Below are positions 1 through 6,131 of a stretch of 21,255 nt of DNA, piece by piece. Below the pieces are notes generated by a model. It was not told the DNA's origin and ran no database searches. It saw nothing but the letters and a program-made list of their open reading frames with translations. The stretch is from an uncultured Clostridia bacterium (GTDB lineage Bacteria; Bacillota; Clostridia; Christensenellales; DTU072): the NCBI GenBank assembly GCA_944350065.1, contig CALVOD010000015.1:1-21255 (forward strand), read 5' to 3'. Within the stretch, counting starts at the first letter, position 1. Each line of letters starts with the position of its first letter. The position numbers and the translations under genes are program-made.

Positions 1-1
1 C

Positions 2-85
2 TCCGCACAGAATTGTTCGAACTCCGCACAGAACCGTTCGAGCTCCGCACAGAACCGTTCGAACTCTGCACAGAATTGCTCGAAC
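2..85 (+). repeat. 21-bp tandem repeat, four copies in frame
   Basis: Four consecutive 21-bp units at 2-22, 23-43, 44-64 and 65-85, each built on TCCGCACAGAA followed by TTG or CCG and ending in TCGAAC or TCGAGC. The two outer units carry AATTG and the two inner ones AACCG. A decayed fifth unit follows at 86-106. The array may continue left of the window. The unit length keeps the reading frame, so copy-number change would lengthen or shorten the protein linker by 7 residues. Confidence 0.85.
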
Positions 86-253
86 TCGGCTACGAAAGGG
101 GCTTCGTCGAGAATGGAAGCTGCGGAAAGCGATTCTTCTTCCGCCAAGCCGCTCAACCGCTATAAATGCAAGAACTGCGGAGCCATTCACGAGGGCGAAA
201 GCGCTCCCAAGAGCTGTATGAAATGCGATTCCGAGGAATTCAGGAAGATTTAA
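2..253 (+). CDS. 3' end of a rubredoxin-like zinc/iron-ribbon protein with heptapeptide repeats (partial)
   Basis: The frame is open from the left edge and ends at TAA 251-253; the true start lies outside the window. The last 30 residues read YKCKNCGAIHEGE... then SCMKCD..., two CxxC knuckles typical of the rubredoxin-like ribbon at the C-terminus of rubrerythrin-type proteins, which binds one Fe or Zn. Before it comes a Ser/Asn/Gln-rich stretch with four 7-residue repeats (SAQNCSN, SAQNRSS, SAQNRSN, SAQNCSN), then a degenerate fifth copy and a Ser/Ala linker. The ribbon fixes the frame, since the repeat DNA is open in other frames too. An internal ATG at 113 has no Shine-Dalgarno, so a separate 46-residue ribbon protein is less likely. 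What lies N-terminal (for example a ferritin-like domain) cannot be seen. Confidence 0.6.
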   Translation, partial: SAQNCSNSAQNRSSSAQNRSNSAQNCSNSATKGASSRMEAAESDSSSAKPLNRYKCKNCGAIHEGESAPKSCMKCDSEEFRKI

Positions 254-290
254 AGGATTTAAGGGCGCAACAAGCGGAAAAACCGCTTCG

Positions 291-323
291 GTAACGCGTT
301 TGTAACTGTTACGAACGCGTTAC
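291..323. repeat. 33-bp near-perfect palindrome in intergenic DNA
   Basis: The arms GTAACGCGTT (291-300) and AACGCGTTAC (314-323) are exact reverse complements. Inside them GTAAC (302-306) and GTTAC (308-312) also pair around a single central T, with a T/G at 301/313. It lies between the end of the rubredoxin-like gene and its probable terminator. No T-run follows, so it does not look like a terminator itself. It could be a protein-binding site or part of a structured 3' UTR; function unknown. Confidence 0.6.
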
Positions 324-337
324 GGATATTTTGTAAC

Positions 338-368
338 GGCGGCGCGCATACCGCGCCGCCATTTATTT
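338..368 (+). terminator. Probable terminator of the rubredoxin-like gene
   Basis: A perfect 9-bp GC stem (GGCGGCGCG 338-346 with CGCGCCGCC 352-360) closes a 5-nt loop and is followed by ATTTATTT. The T-run is interrupted, so termination may be moderate. It sits 85 nt after the stop codon of the upstream gene. Confidence 0.55.
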
Positions 369-417
369 CCTACGCGTAACCGCCGATTTTTTTATTCCGC
401 TCCGTTATGCCGTATGC

Positions 418-452
418 GTAAAAACGGCGACGCTTTCAGTGCGCCGCCGTTT
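418..452 (-). terminator. Terminator of the minus-strand PRC-barrel gene
   Basis: Read on the minus strand, a 12-bp stem with one G-U pair (arms at 441-452 and 422-433) closes a 7-nt loop and runs into a T-tract (A-run 420-424 on the plus strand). It begins 26 nt after the stop codon of the gene ending at 479. Confidence 0.65.
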
Positions 453-478
453 CAAGGGACTTTTCGCGTTACCGTCCG

Positions 479-1153
479 TTACGAGCTTTTTGTAACAAGA
501 TCGGCTATCTTACCCGCTTTCCTCGCGTTCGCTATAACTCTGTCCGTTATCAGCGTTCCCGCCATCAGTACGAACGATCTGCTTATATCCGCAACTTCGT
601 ACTTCAGCTTCCTTCCGAGCAGAAAACTGTAGTCGGCGGGCGCTTCGCTTATGCCCGCGTATGCCGTTTCGGTAGGAATTTCGGGCGTTATTATCGTTCC
701 CGTAAGCGCTTTCCTGCGCGGCGCTTCGATAGGGGGCAACAGCGGTTTACCCGTGGGATTTATAATTATCGCGTCCTTCGACGACGCCACGACGTGCTTC
801 AGCCTGACGGATTTAGAGTCCGTTAAAAGTACAGGCGACTTTCTGCGCGCGGTTATTTCTATGTCGCGGAATATGCCCGCGCGCTCGCCGCTCACTCCGT
901 ATATCGCCGTACCGATCGTCAATGCGAGCATTCCCGCCGCTCGCTCCGCAGGCTCGCCGCTTGCGTCAAAAACTGTCAATATGTCCTTATGCGCATATAT
1001 TTTTTCGGGTGCGTACAGGATGGTATTTTCATTCGTGAATATGTACTTCACCCGATATGTGTCGCGGTCAACGTATACCCCGCCCACGCTTCCGAGCAAC
1101 TTCGCGTCGCTTAACGATATCAGTTTCTTGTCGCATATCTCGCTCAATAACAT
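479..1153 (-). CDS. PRC-barrel domain protein (two barrels)
   Basis: A 224-residue soluble protein with no signal peptide or membrane segment. Residues about 1-65 (MLLSEICDKKLISLSDAK...GGVYVDRDTYRV...) have the layout of a PRC-barrel: a short strand-rich domain with 'K-L-G-x-V-x-x-V-x-x-D'. A second, weaker barrel-like segment covers about 90-135 and a third piece about 175-215 (LGRKLKYEVADISRSFVLMAG...). PRC-barrel domains occur in RimM and in small proteins that bind RNA, protein or the photosynthetic reaction centre; the role of this clostridial type is unknown. The ATG at 1153 is preceded by GAGGTG at good spacing. It is divergent from the acyl-CoA ligase gene (73 bp between them), and a hairpin terminator follows its stop. 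Confidence 0.65.
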   Translation of the reverse strand: MLLSEICDKKLISLSDAKLLGSVGGVYVDRDTYRVKYIFTNENTILYAPEKIYAHKDILTVFDASGEPAERAAGMLALTIGTAIYGVSGERAGIFRDIEITARRKSPVLLTDSKSVRLKHVVASSKDAIIINPTGKPLLPPIEAPRRKALTGTIITPEIPTETAYAGISEAPADYSFLLGRKLKYEVADISRSFVLMAGTLITDRVIANARKAGKIADLVTKSS

Positions 1154-1191
1154 ATTTTCACCTCGCTCATTGTTTCCGCCCCGCGTTTTCC

Positions 1192-1220
1192 TTGCAAATC
1201 GGCGGTAATAATTGTATTAT
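1192..1220 (+). promoter_or_regulatory. Sigma-A-type promoter of the acyl-CoA ligase, probably leaderless
   Basis: TTGCAA (1192-1197), 17-nt spacer, TATTAT (1215-1220). The -10 ends only 6 nt before the ATG at 1227, so the predicted start site falls on or next to the start codon. No Shine-Dalgarno lies between them. Confidence 0.6.
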
Positions 1221-1226
1221 TAAGAT

Positions 1227-2819
1227 ATGAACGTCGATCGGAGTATATTCGAATACGTCAGAGATTATCTGAACGAGCCGGATAAAATTAAAATCGAATA
1301 CTACGGATCCGCTTTTACCGAAAGGGAATTCCTTTCGCACGCCTTGAGAGTAGGGGGGTTCCTTACCGAAAAAGGCTTTGCGGGCAAAACGGTGGGTATA
1401 ATGCTGCCGAATATACCGGAAGCGGTTTTCGCGCTGTACGGAGCGAGCGCCGCGGGCTGCAAGGTCAATCTCGTGAATCCGCGTTTTCGCACCGAAGCGC
1501 TCGAGCGGATATTGATCGACACGGGGACGAAAATACTTTTCATATACGACAAAATCTACCCCGCACACCGCAGAATGCTCGAAAAAAACGGTATCGAAGC
1601 GGTGGTATGCAGTCCGTTTTATTACAGGAAAAATCTTAAAATACTCTATCCGTTCTCCGTCGCCGCCTGCGGCGGCGCGACGCGTTTTTCCGAAACGCTG
1701 AAAAGCGCGGAGTGCGTACCCGTGAAAAGAAGCGGCGAGGACTGCGCGGTATACATTCATAGCGGCGGTACGACGGGCACGTCGAAAGCCGTCGAAATAA
1801 GCAACCGCGCCCTCAATTCGCTTGCGGAAGCGGTTGTGGACAGCGTGCATCCCGGGCGTAAGGATATTCCCGAAGACGGGGGTATGCTTGCGATATTGCC
1901 GGTATTTCACGGATTCGGGCTCGGTATATGCGTGCACACGGTGATATGCCATATAAGGGTGACGCTTATGCCGCTGTTCAAGGCAAAGGAAGCCGCCGCG
2001 CTCATAAAAAAGTACGCCATAACCCATCTTGCGGGGGTGCCGCAGATGTTCGACAAACTTACAAAGGAGCGGACTTTCGCGGGGAAAGGTCTCGAACGGA
2101 TAATGTGCGTATTCTGCGGCGGCGACAAGCTGGCGCCGCAGGTGAAGGAGCGTTTCGACGCGATATTGCGTTCGGCGGGAAGCTCGGGCGAAATATGCGA
2201 AGGCTACGGGCTCAGCGAAACGGCTTCGGTGGTTACCGTCAACCCGCGCGGGGCGACGAAGAAATTTTCGCAAGGGCTTCCGCTTAACGGAAACCGCGTG
2301 AAGATCACCGACGAAAGCGGCAATTCGCTTCCCATAGGAGAAATAGGCAATATCGAGCTTAACGCCGTTTCTTTGATGAACGGGTATCTGAACGACGAGG
2401 AGTGTACCTCCAAAGCGGTATATACCGATTCGGAAGGGGTACGCTGGCTACGCACCGGAGACCTCGGATATCTTGACGACGAAGGGTATCTTTATTTCAA
2501 AGAGCGGCTGAAACGCACCGTCAAAATCGCCGCCGTCAATATATTCCCTTCGGACATAGAAGCGGTGGTCAACGCGATGGACGAGGTTGCGGAATGTTGC
2601 GCTGCGCGCGCGAAAGACTCCGCGGGGAAACCCTACGTCAAATTGTACGTCAAGCGTTCTCCCGAGGCGGGCAGAGGTTCTATAGATAGCAGGATACGTT
2701 CGGAAGTGGCGTCAAAAATCGTTCGTTACGCCGTGCCGAGAGAAATAGTGGAAGTGGAAGAACTCAGGCACACGCCATTCGGGAAAGTCGATTATAAGTT
2801 TTACGAAAAGGGATTGTAA
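1227..2819 (+). CDS. AMP-forming acyl-CoA synthetase / ligase
   Basis: A 530-residue member of the ANL (adenylate-forming) superfamily, which activates a carboxylic acid as acyl-AMP and passes it to CoA. Visible motifs: the phosphate-binding loop HSGGTTGTSKA (178-188), the GYGLSE motif, the TGDLGYLDDEGYL motif with the ATP-ribose Asp, the hinge KRTVKIAAVNIFPSDIE, and the C-terminal catalytic Lys in PFGKVDYK. All core elements are present, so it should be active; length is normal for the family. The substrate (fatty, aromatic or other acid) cannot be read from the sequence. The start matches the usual family N-terminus. No Shine-Dalgarno precedes it, and a -10 element ends 6 nt upstream. It converges on spoVG with 5 bp between the stop codons. 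Confidence 0.88.
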   Translation: MNVDRSIFEYVRDYLNEPDKIKIEYYGSAFTEREFLSHALRVGGFLTEKGFAGKTVGIMLPNIPEAVFALYGASAAGCKVNLVNPRFRTEALERILIDTGTKILFIYDKIYPAHRRMLEKNGIEAVVCSPFYYRKNLKILYPFSVAACGGATRFSETLKSAECVPVKRSGEDCAVYIHSGGTTGTSKAVEISNRALNSLAEAVVDSVHPGRKDIPEDGGMLAILPVFHGFGLGICVHTVICHIRVTLMPLFKAKEAAALIKKYAITHLAGVPQMFDKLTKERTFAGKGLERIMCVFCGGDKLAPQVKERFDAILRSAGSSGEICEGYGLSETASVVTVNPRGATKKFSQGLPLNGNRVKITDESGNSLPIGEIGNIELNAVSLMNGYLNDEECTSKAVYTDSEGVRWLRTGDLGYLDDEGYLYFKERLKRTVKIAAVNIFPSDIEAVVNAMDEVAECCAARAKDSAGKPYVKLYVKRSPEAGRGSIDSRIRSEVASKIVRYAVPREIVEVEELRHTPFGKVDYKFYEKGL

Positions 2820-2824
2820 AAAAT

Positions 2825-3097
2825 TCAGCTTTTATATTCGTCGAGAGCTTTGTAGTAGGCGTTGAGCACGGTTTGGGAAAGTCTGTCTCTGACTTCGCTC
2901 CTGATGGGGTGCGCGATGTCGCGGAAACTGCCGTCCGGAGCTTTGCGGGAGGGCATCACGATGAAATGTCCTTCCGAGCCTTCGATGACCTTGATGTCGT
3001 GCACGGCGAATTCGTTATCGATGATAACGCTAACGATGGCTTTCAGTTTTTTTTCGTCTTTCGGGATAATTCTGACGCGAACGTCGGTAATGTCCAT
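2825..3097 (-). CDS. spoVG: SpoVG family regulator
   Basis: A 90-residue protein, close to the usual SpoVG length. It shows the characteristic opening MDITDVRVRIIP, the core DNEFAVHDIKVIEG and the signature FIVMPSRKAPDGSFRDIAHPI. SpoVG is a small nucleic-acid-binding regulator first found in sporulation (it affects septum formation and cortex in Bacillus) and also controls other traits in non-sporulating Firmicutes, so its presence alone does not prove sporulation. The ATG at 3097 is preceded by AAGGAGAA. A consensus-like promoter with A/T tracts upstream suggests strong expression by the housekeeping sigma factor. It is transcribed towards the acyl-CoA ligase and divergently from murC. Confidence 0.95.
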   Translation of the reverse strand: MDITDVRVRIIPKDEKKLKAIVSVIIDNEFAVHDIKVIEGSEGHFIVMPSRKAPDGSFRDIAHPIRSEVRDRLSQTVLNAYYKALDEYKS

Positions 3098-3140
3098 AAA
3101 AAAATTCTCCTTATCATTTGAAAATATAAAACCGACAGTT

Positions 3141-3169
3141 ATTATACAATGTATTTATTCCGATTTCAA
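3141..3169 (-). promoter_or_regulatory. spoVG promoter with an A/T-tract upstream element
   Basis: On the minus strand: TTGAAA (3164-3169), 17-nt spacer, TATAAT (3141-3146). Directly upstream of the -35 lie A- and T-tracts (7 A at 3185-3191, 8 T at 3192-3199), which look like an UP element that contacts the RNA polymerase alpha subunit. Predicted leader about 38 nt, with a good Shine-Dalgarno. Confidence 0.75.
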
Positions 3170-3221
3170 TAATTTTGTAAAAAGAAAAAAATTTTTTTTA
3201 TCGCGGAAATTGCGGACGCAA

Positions 3222-3251
3222 TTCACCAAAGCGGAAGGCGCGGCATATTAT
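3222..3251 (+). promoter_or_regulatory. Candidate murC promoter, possibly leaderless
   Basis: TTCACC (3222-3227), 18-nt spacer, TATTAT (3246-3251), then 5 nt to the ATG at 3257. The -35 is weak. A GAAGG upstream lies too far (about 18 nt) from the ATG to act as a Shine-Dalgarno. An AATTGCG-GA-CGCAATT inverted repeat (about 3208-3223) overlaps the -35. Confidence 0.4.
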
Positions 3252-3256
3252 AGAGT

Positions 3257-4615
3257 ATGCTTTTCGGGGACGGAGTCGGGAGAATACATTTTATCGGCAT
3301 AGGCGGGATAAGTATGTCCGCGCTCGCCAAGCTGACGATCTTGAAAGGGTACGCCGTGACCGGCTCCGACAAGCGCTACTCCGCGGAAGCGGAATCGCTT
3401 ACGGAATGGGGGGCGTACGTTTACGTCGGCTCGAACGAGGAAATAATCAAAAATGCCGATCTCGTCGTATATTCGCAGGCGATACCGTCCGACGACGCCG
3501 AGCTCGAGGCGTGCAGAAAATACGGTGTCAAAACGATAAGGCGGGATTATTTTCTTGCGGAGGTGGCCGCGCTGTACGACGCCGTTGTCGCCGTGGCGGG
3601 CACTCACGGCAAAACCACCGTCACCGCGATGCTTGCCAAAATATTCAAGGAATCCGGCGAACTGTTCACGGCGCACGTGGGCGGAAACACTTTCGACGCA
3701 GGGAATCTCGTCTACAAAGGCGACAAATATTTTATAACCGAAGCGTGCGAATACAAAAGAAGTTTTCTCGCGCTGCGACCCGACGTCGCGGTGGTGCTCA
3801 ACGTCGAAGCGGATCACCCGGATACGTACCGCAGCAAAGACGAATTGTTTGCGGCTTTCGCGTCGTTCATAATGAACGTAAACGACGGCGGCGTCGCCGT
3901 CGTGAACGCCGACACCGAGTTTTATCGTATGAACAAATGCACATATAAGGATATGCACACGTTCTCCGTCGACAGTCCTTCCGATTGCAGAGCCGTGAAT
4001 ATCAGATTACTGTCAAATGGGAGATACGGCTTCTCAATATTGCATAAAGGTTACCCTACTTCGGATATTTCGTTAAAAGTGGCGGGCAGACACAACGTCC
4101 GGAACGCGCTTGCAGCGTATCTTGCCGCCACCGCCTGCGGCATCAAGCGCGACGCGGTGATAAGGGGTATAGAGAGCTTCGGCGGCGTGGCGGGCAGATA
4201 CGAATTCAAGGGTTTTTGCTCGGGCGCCGCCGTTTACGCTGACTACGCTCACCACCCAACGGAAGTGCGCGCCGCCGTCTCCACGGCGCTTCTGAGCGCC
4301 GGCGGCAAAAGAGTGATTACCGTATTTCAGCCGCATACTTTAAGCCGTACCGAAGCGTTGTTCGACGGCTTCCTGAACGCCTTCTGCGACTCCGACGCCG
4401 TATTCGTTTTCAAGGAGTACAAGGCGCGCGAAACTTCGGGCGGTAAAACAGCTTACGAGCTTTACGAAGGGCTGAAAGCGAGGCGCGACGAAGTATTTTA
4501 TTTCGACGACGTCATTACGCTCGCCAACGCCGTGAGCGAATATTGCGCCCCGGGCGACGTGCTGCTTGTGCTCGGCGCGGGCGATATTTCTTCGTTTCCT
4601 TCCCTTATCGTATGA
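3257..4615 (+). CDS. murC: UDP-N-acetylmuramate--L-alanine ligase
   Basis: A cytoplasmic ATP-dependent Mur ligase that adds L-Ala, the first residue of the peptidoglycan stem peptide, to UDP-MurNAc. 452 residues, normal for MurC. The N-terminal Rossmann-like domain begins IHFIGIGGISMSALA (UDP binding). The ATP loop is AGTHGKTTV (114-122). EACEYKRSFL and LNVEADHPD follow, the latter with the metal-binding His typical of MurC. The C-terminal domain includes AGRHNVRNALAA, DYAHHPTEVRA and VFQPHTLSRT. Alternative downstream starts would cut the GIGG loop, so the ATG at 3257 is kept although no Shine-Dalgarno is seen. It is divergent from spoVG and not in an obvious cell-wall operon. Confidence 0.96.
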   Translation: MLFGDGVGRIHFIGIGGISMSALAKLTILKGYAVTGSDKRYSAEAESLTEWGAYVYVGSNEEIIKNADLVVYSQAIPSDDAELEACRKYGVKTIRRDYFLAEVAALYDAVVAVAGTHGKTTVTAMLAKIFKESGELFTAHVGGNTFDAGNLVYKGDKYFITEACEYKRSFLALRPDVAVVLNVEADHPDTYRSKDELFAAFASFIMNVNDGGVAVVNADTEFYRMNKCTYKDMHTFSVDSPSDCRAVNIRLLSNGRYGFSILHKGYPTSDISLKVAGRHNVRNALAAYLAATACGIKRDAVIRGIESFGGVAGRYEFKGFCSGAAVYADYAHHPTEVRAAVSTALLSAGGKRVITVFQPHTLSRTEALFDGFLNAFCDSDAVFVFKEYKARETSGGKTAYELYEGLKARRDEVFYFDDVITLANAVSEYCAPGDVLLVLGAGDISSFPSLIV

Positions 4616-4653
4616 ATTATTGCGCAAGCGACAGCCTTCTCCCCCTTCACCGC

Positions 4654-4682
4654 TTGCAAAACGCGGCGGTTGATGTTATAAT
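4654..4682 (+). promoter_or_regulatory. Promoter of the MDR-like gene
   Basis: TTGCAA (4654-4659), 17-nt spacer, TATAAT (4677-4682). Predicted leader about 28 nt, with GGAG at 4709-4712 before the ATG at 4718. Confidence 0.7.
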
Positions 4683-4717
4683 ATTTCGCGTAGGGCGTTA
4701 AGCCCACCGGAGAAGGT

Positions 4718-5704
4718 ATGAAATCTTATTACGCCACCGGCGACAGAATGTTCAAAACGGTCGAGAGCGAGTCTACCGCGGGCGAACTCGTAAGACTCAA
4801 ACTCAGTCTCATCTATCCCACTCTCGCGGACGTAGCGGTTTTCGAGGGTAAGCTCGGTATAGATTATCCGCGCATACCTTGCAGGCTCGCCACCGCCGTA
4901 TTGAGCGAAGACAGAGAGGAGCTCGGTCTCAAACTCGGCTCCAGGGTGCTGCTCAATCCCTACGTCGATCCCTCCGAAACGGACGACGACGGTTCCGGTC
5001 GCATTTACGGGGTGGACGAGGACGGATTTTTGCGCGATTTCATAGCGGTGAACGCCGACAGCATAGTGCCTTTCCCCGAGAACGTCAAGGAAGAGGAGGC
5101 GCTTTTTGCAGACGTCGTCGCCGTAGCGCTTCGCGTGCTCGGTACCTTCCGTTTGCAAAAAGGCGATTACGTGGCGATAGTGGGGGGCTCGTTGCTCGGC
5201 GTGGTCGTGGCGCAGCTCGCGCTGTATTATCAGGCGATACCCGTGCTTATTTCTTCCGACGAGCGCTACCTCAGGCTTGCCGAAGGTTGCGGCGTGTATT
5301 ACACCGTGGACGAGCTCAAGGACAACGTCACCAAGAAACTCATGTCGATAACCGGCGGAAGAATGGCGGATCACACCGTACTGCACGCCGTACCGAATAT
5401 CGCTCCCAATTTCATACACATGCTTACCGCCTCCGGCGGCGACTGCGTGATAGCGGGACTCAACGGCGCTTACCTTCCCAAGCTCGACGCGGATATTTCC
5501 GCCATCGCCGCGAAAAATCTCACCGTCAAAGGCGTTACAAACGGTAAAAGCGAATTCAACGCGGCTATAAACATGCTGGCGCAGAAGATATTGAAATTTG
5601 ACGGTTTCGTCGACAAGACGGTGCCGCTTGCGGAAGTGCAGAATCTGTTCGAGGAGCTCGCCGCGGACACGCAGAGATACGTCGCCGCGGTCGTCAAGGT
5701 ATAG
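4718..5704 (+). CDS. MDR-superfamily dehydrogenase-like protein lacking the zinc ligands
   Basis: 328 residues with the general layout of a medium-chain dehydrogenase/reductase: a beta-rich N-terminal half and a Rossmann half with the nucleotide loop VAIVGGSLLGVVVAQLAL (152-169). The usual GHE motif with the catalytic zinc ligands is absent; the matching region reads YPRIPCRLATAVLSED. The four-cysteine structural zinc loop is also missing. LNPYVDPSETDDDGSG occupies the place where a zinc lobe would be. It may be an MDR with a different, metal-free chemistry, or a cofactor-binding protein that is no longer a dehydrogenase. It has its own promoter and a GGAGAAGG Shine-Dalgarno, so it looks like a single-gene unit between murC and rpmE. 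Substrate unknown. Confidence 0.6.
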   Translation: MKSYYATGDRMFKTVESESTAGELVRLKLSLIYPTLADVAVFEGKLGIDYPRIPCRLATAVLSEDREELGLKLGSRVLLNPYVDPSETDDDGSGRIYGVDEDGFLRDFIAVNADSIVPFPENVKEEEALFADVVAVALRVLGTFRLQKGDYVAIVGGSLLGVVVAQLALYYQAIPVLISSDERYLRLAEGCGVYYTVDELKDNVTKKLMSITGGRMADHTVLHAVPNIAPNFIHMLTASGGDCVIAGLNGAYLPKLDADISAIAAKNLTVKGVTNGKSEFNAAINMLAQKILKFDGFVDKTVPLAEVQNLFEELAADTQRYVAAVVKV

Positions 5705-5740
5705 TCTCGGCGTCTTCGAGCGAAATTTATACGAAAACAG

Positions 5741-5769
5741 TTGACAACGGAATTATATATTTATATAAT
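5741..5769 (+). promoter_or_regulatory. Consensus promoter of rpmE
   Basis: TTGACA (5741-5746), exactly 17 nt, TATAAT (5764-5769): a perfect sigma-A match within A/T-rich DNA, the strongest promoter in the window. The leader of about 33 nt ends with GAGGT before the ATG at 5809. Confidence 0.9.
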
Positions 5770-5808
5770 ATCGAAGCACTTAACTTAAAAATACGAGGTA
5801 AATACGAA

Positions 5809-6015
5809 ATGAAAGAGAAACTTCATCCCAATTATAAAGTAGTCGACGTGGTTTGCGCTTGCGGCGCGAAGTTCAGAGCGGGCACCACGAAGAACGTGGA
5901 CGTTCTCAAAGTCGATATCTGCAATCAATGCCATCCTTTCTATACCGGCAAGCAGAAGATAGTAGACGCAGGCGGCCGCGTGGATTCCTTCTACAAGCGT
6001 TACGGCAGAAAGTAA
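5809..6015 (+). CDS. rpmE: 50S ribosomal protein L31 (zinc-binding type)
   Basis: A 68-residue large-subunit ribosomal protein that sits at the subunit interface. It opens MKEKLHPNYKVVDVVCACGAKF and has the signature DICNQCHPFYTGKQK. The four ligands C16, C18, C38 and C41 are all present, so this is the zinc-containing (C+) form rather than the zinc-free paralogue used during zinc shortage. The length is normal. It is driven by a perfect promoter and followed by a hairpin at 6045-6073. The rpmE-DUF1385-prmC-prfA order is common in Clostridia. Confidence 0.97.
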   Translation: MKEKLHPNYKVVDVVCACGAKFRAGTTKNVDVLKVDICNQCHPFYTGKQKIVDAGGRVDSFYKRYGRK

Positions 6016-6044
6016 TCCGTTATTTCAAAAGCGATTGTTTAGGG

Positions 6045-6073
6045 TAGGTGCAGCGGTATACTGCACCTATTTT
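6045..6073 (+). terminator. Weak or partial terminator after rpmE
   Basis: TAGGTGCAG (6045-6053) pairs with CTGCACCTA (6061-6069) around a 7-nt loop, followed by only four T. It would separate the abundant rpmE message from the downstream fusion gene while letting some polymerase through. No clear promoter was found between it and the next gene. Confidence 0.5.
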
Positions 6074-6131
6074 GCTACAAAGCGGGCAAATGGCGCGAGC
6101 CGGGCTCCGAAAACATGTTAACCGTACAGTT

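Noticed and set aside
1..163. Two other open frames through the 21-bp repeats: plus frame 1 (LRTELFE-like units) and the minus strand (FERFCAE-like heptads)
   Set aside because: Both end in stops soon after the array and lead to no recognisable domain, while plus frame 2 runs into a clear CxxC...CxxC ribbon. Repeats with a length divisible by three are open in several frames by nature.
254..478. A small RNA or CRISPR-like array in the palindrome-rich gap
   Set aside because: The GTAAC motifs are unevenly spaced, there are no equal spacers, and no promoter for a separate RNA could be recognised.
6048..6131. GTG start at 6048 for the DUF1385-PrmC gene
   Set aside because: The codon lies inside the stem of the hairpin after rpmE and the added 28 residues do not match the family N-terminus; the ATG at 6132 does.
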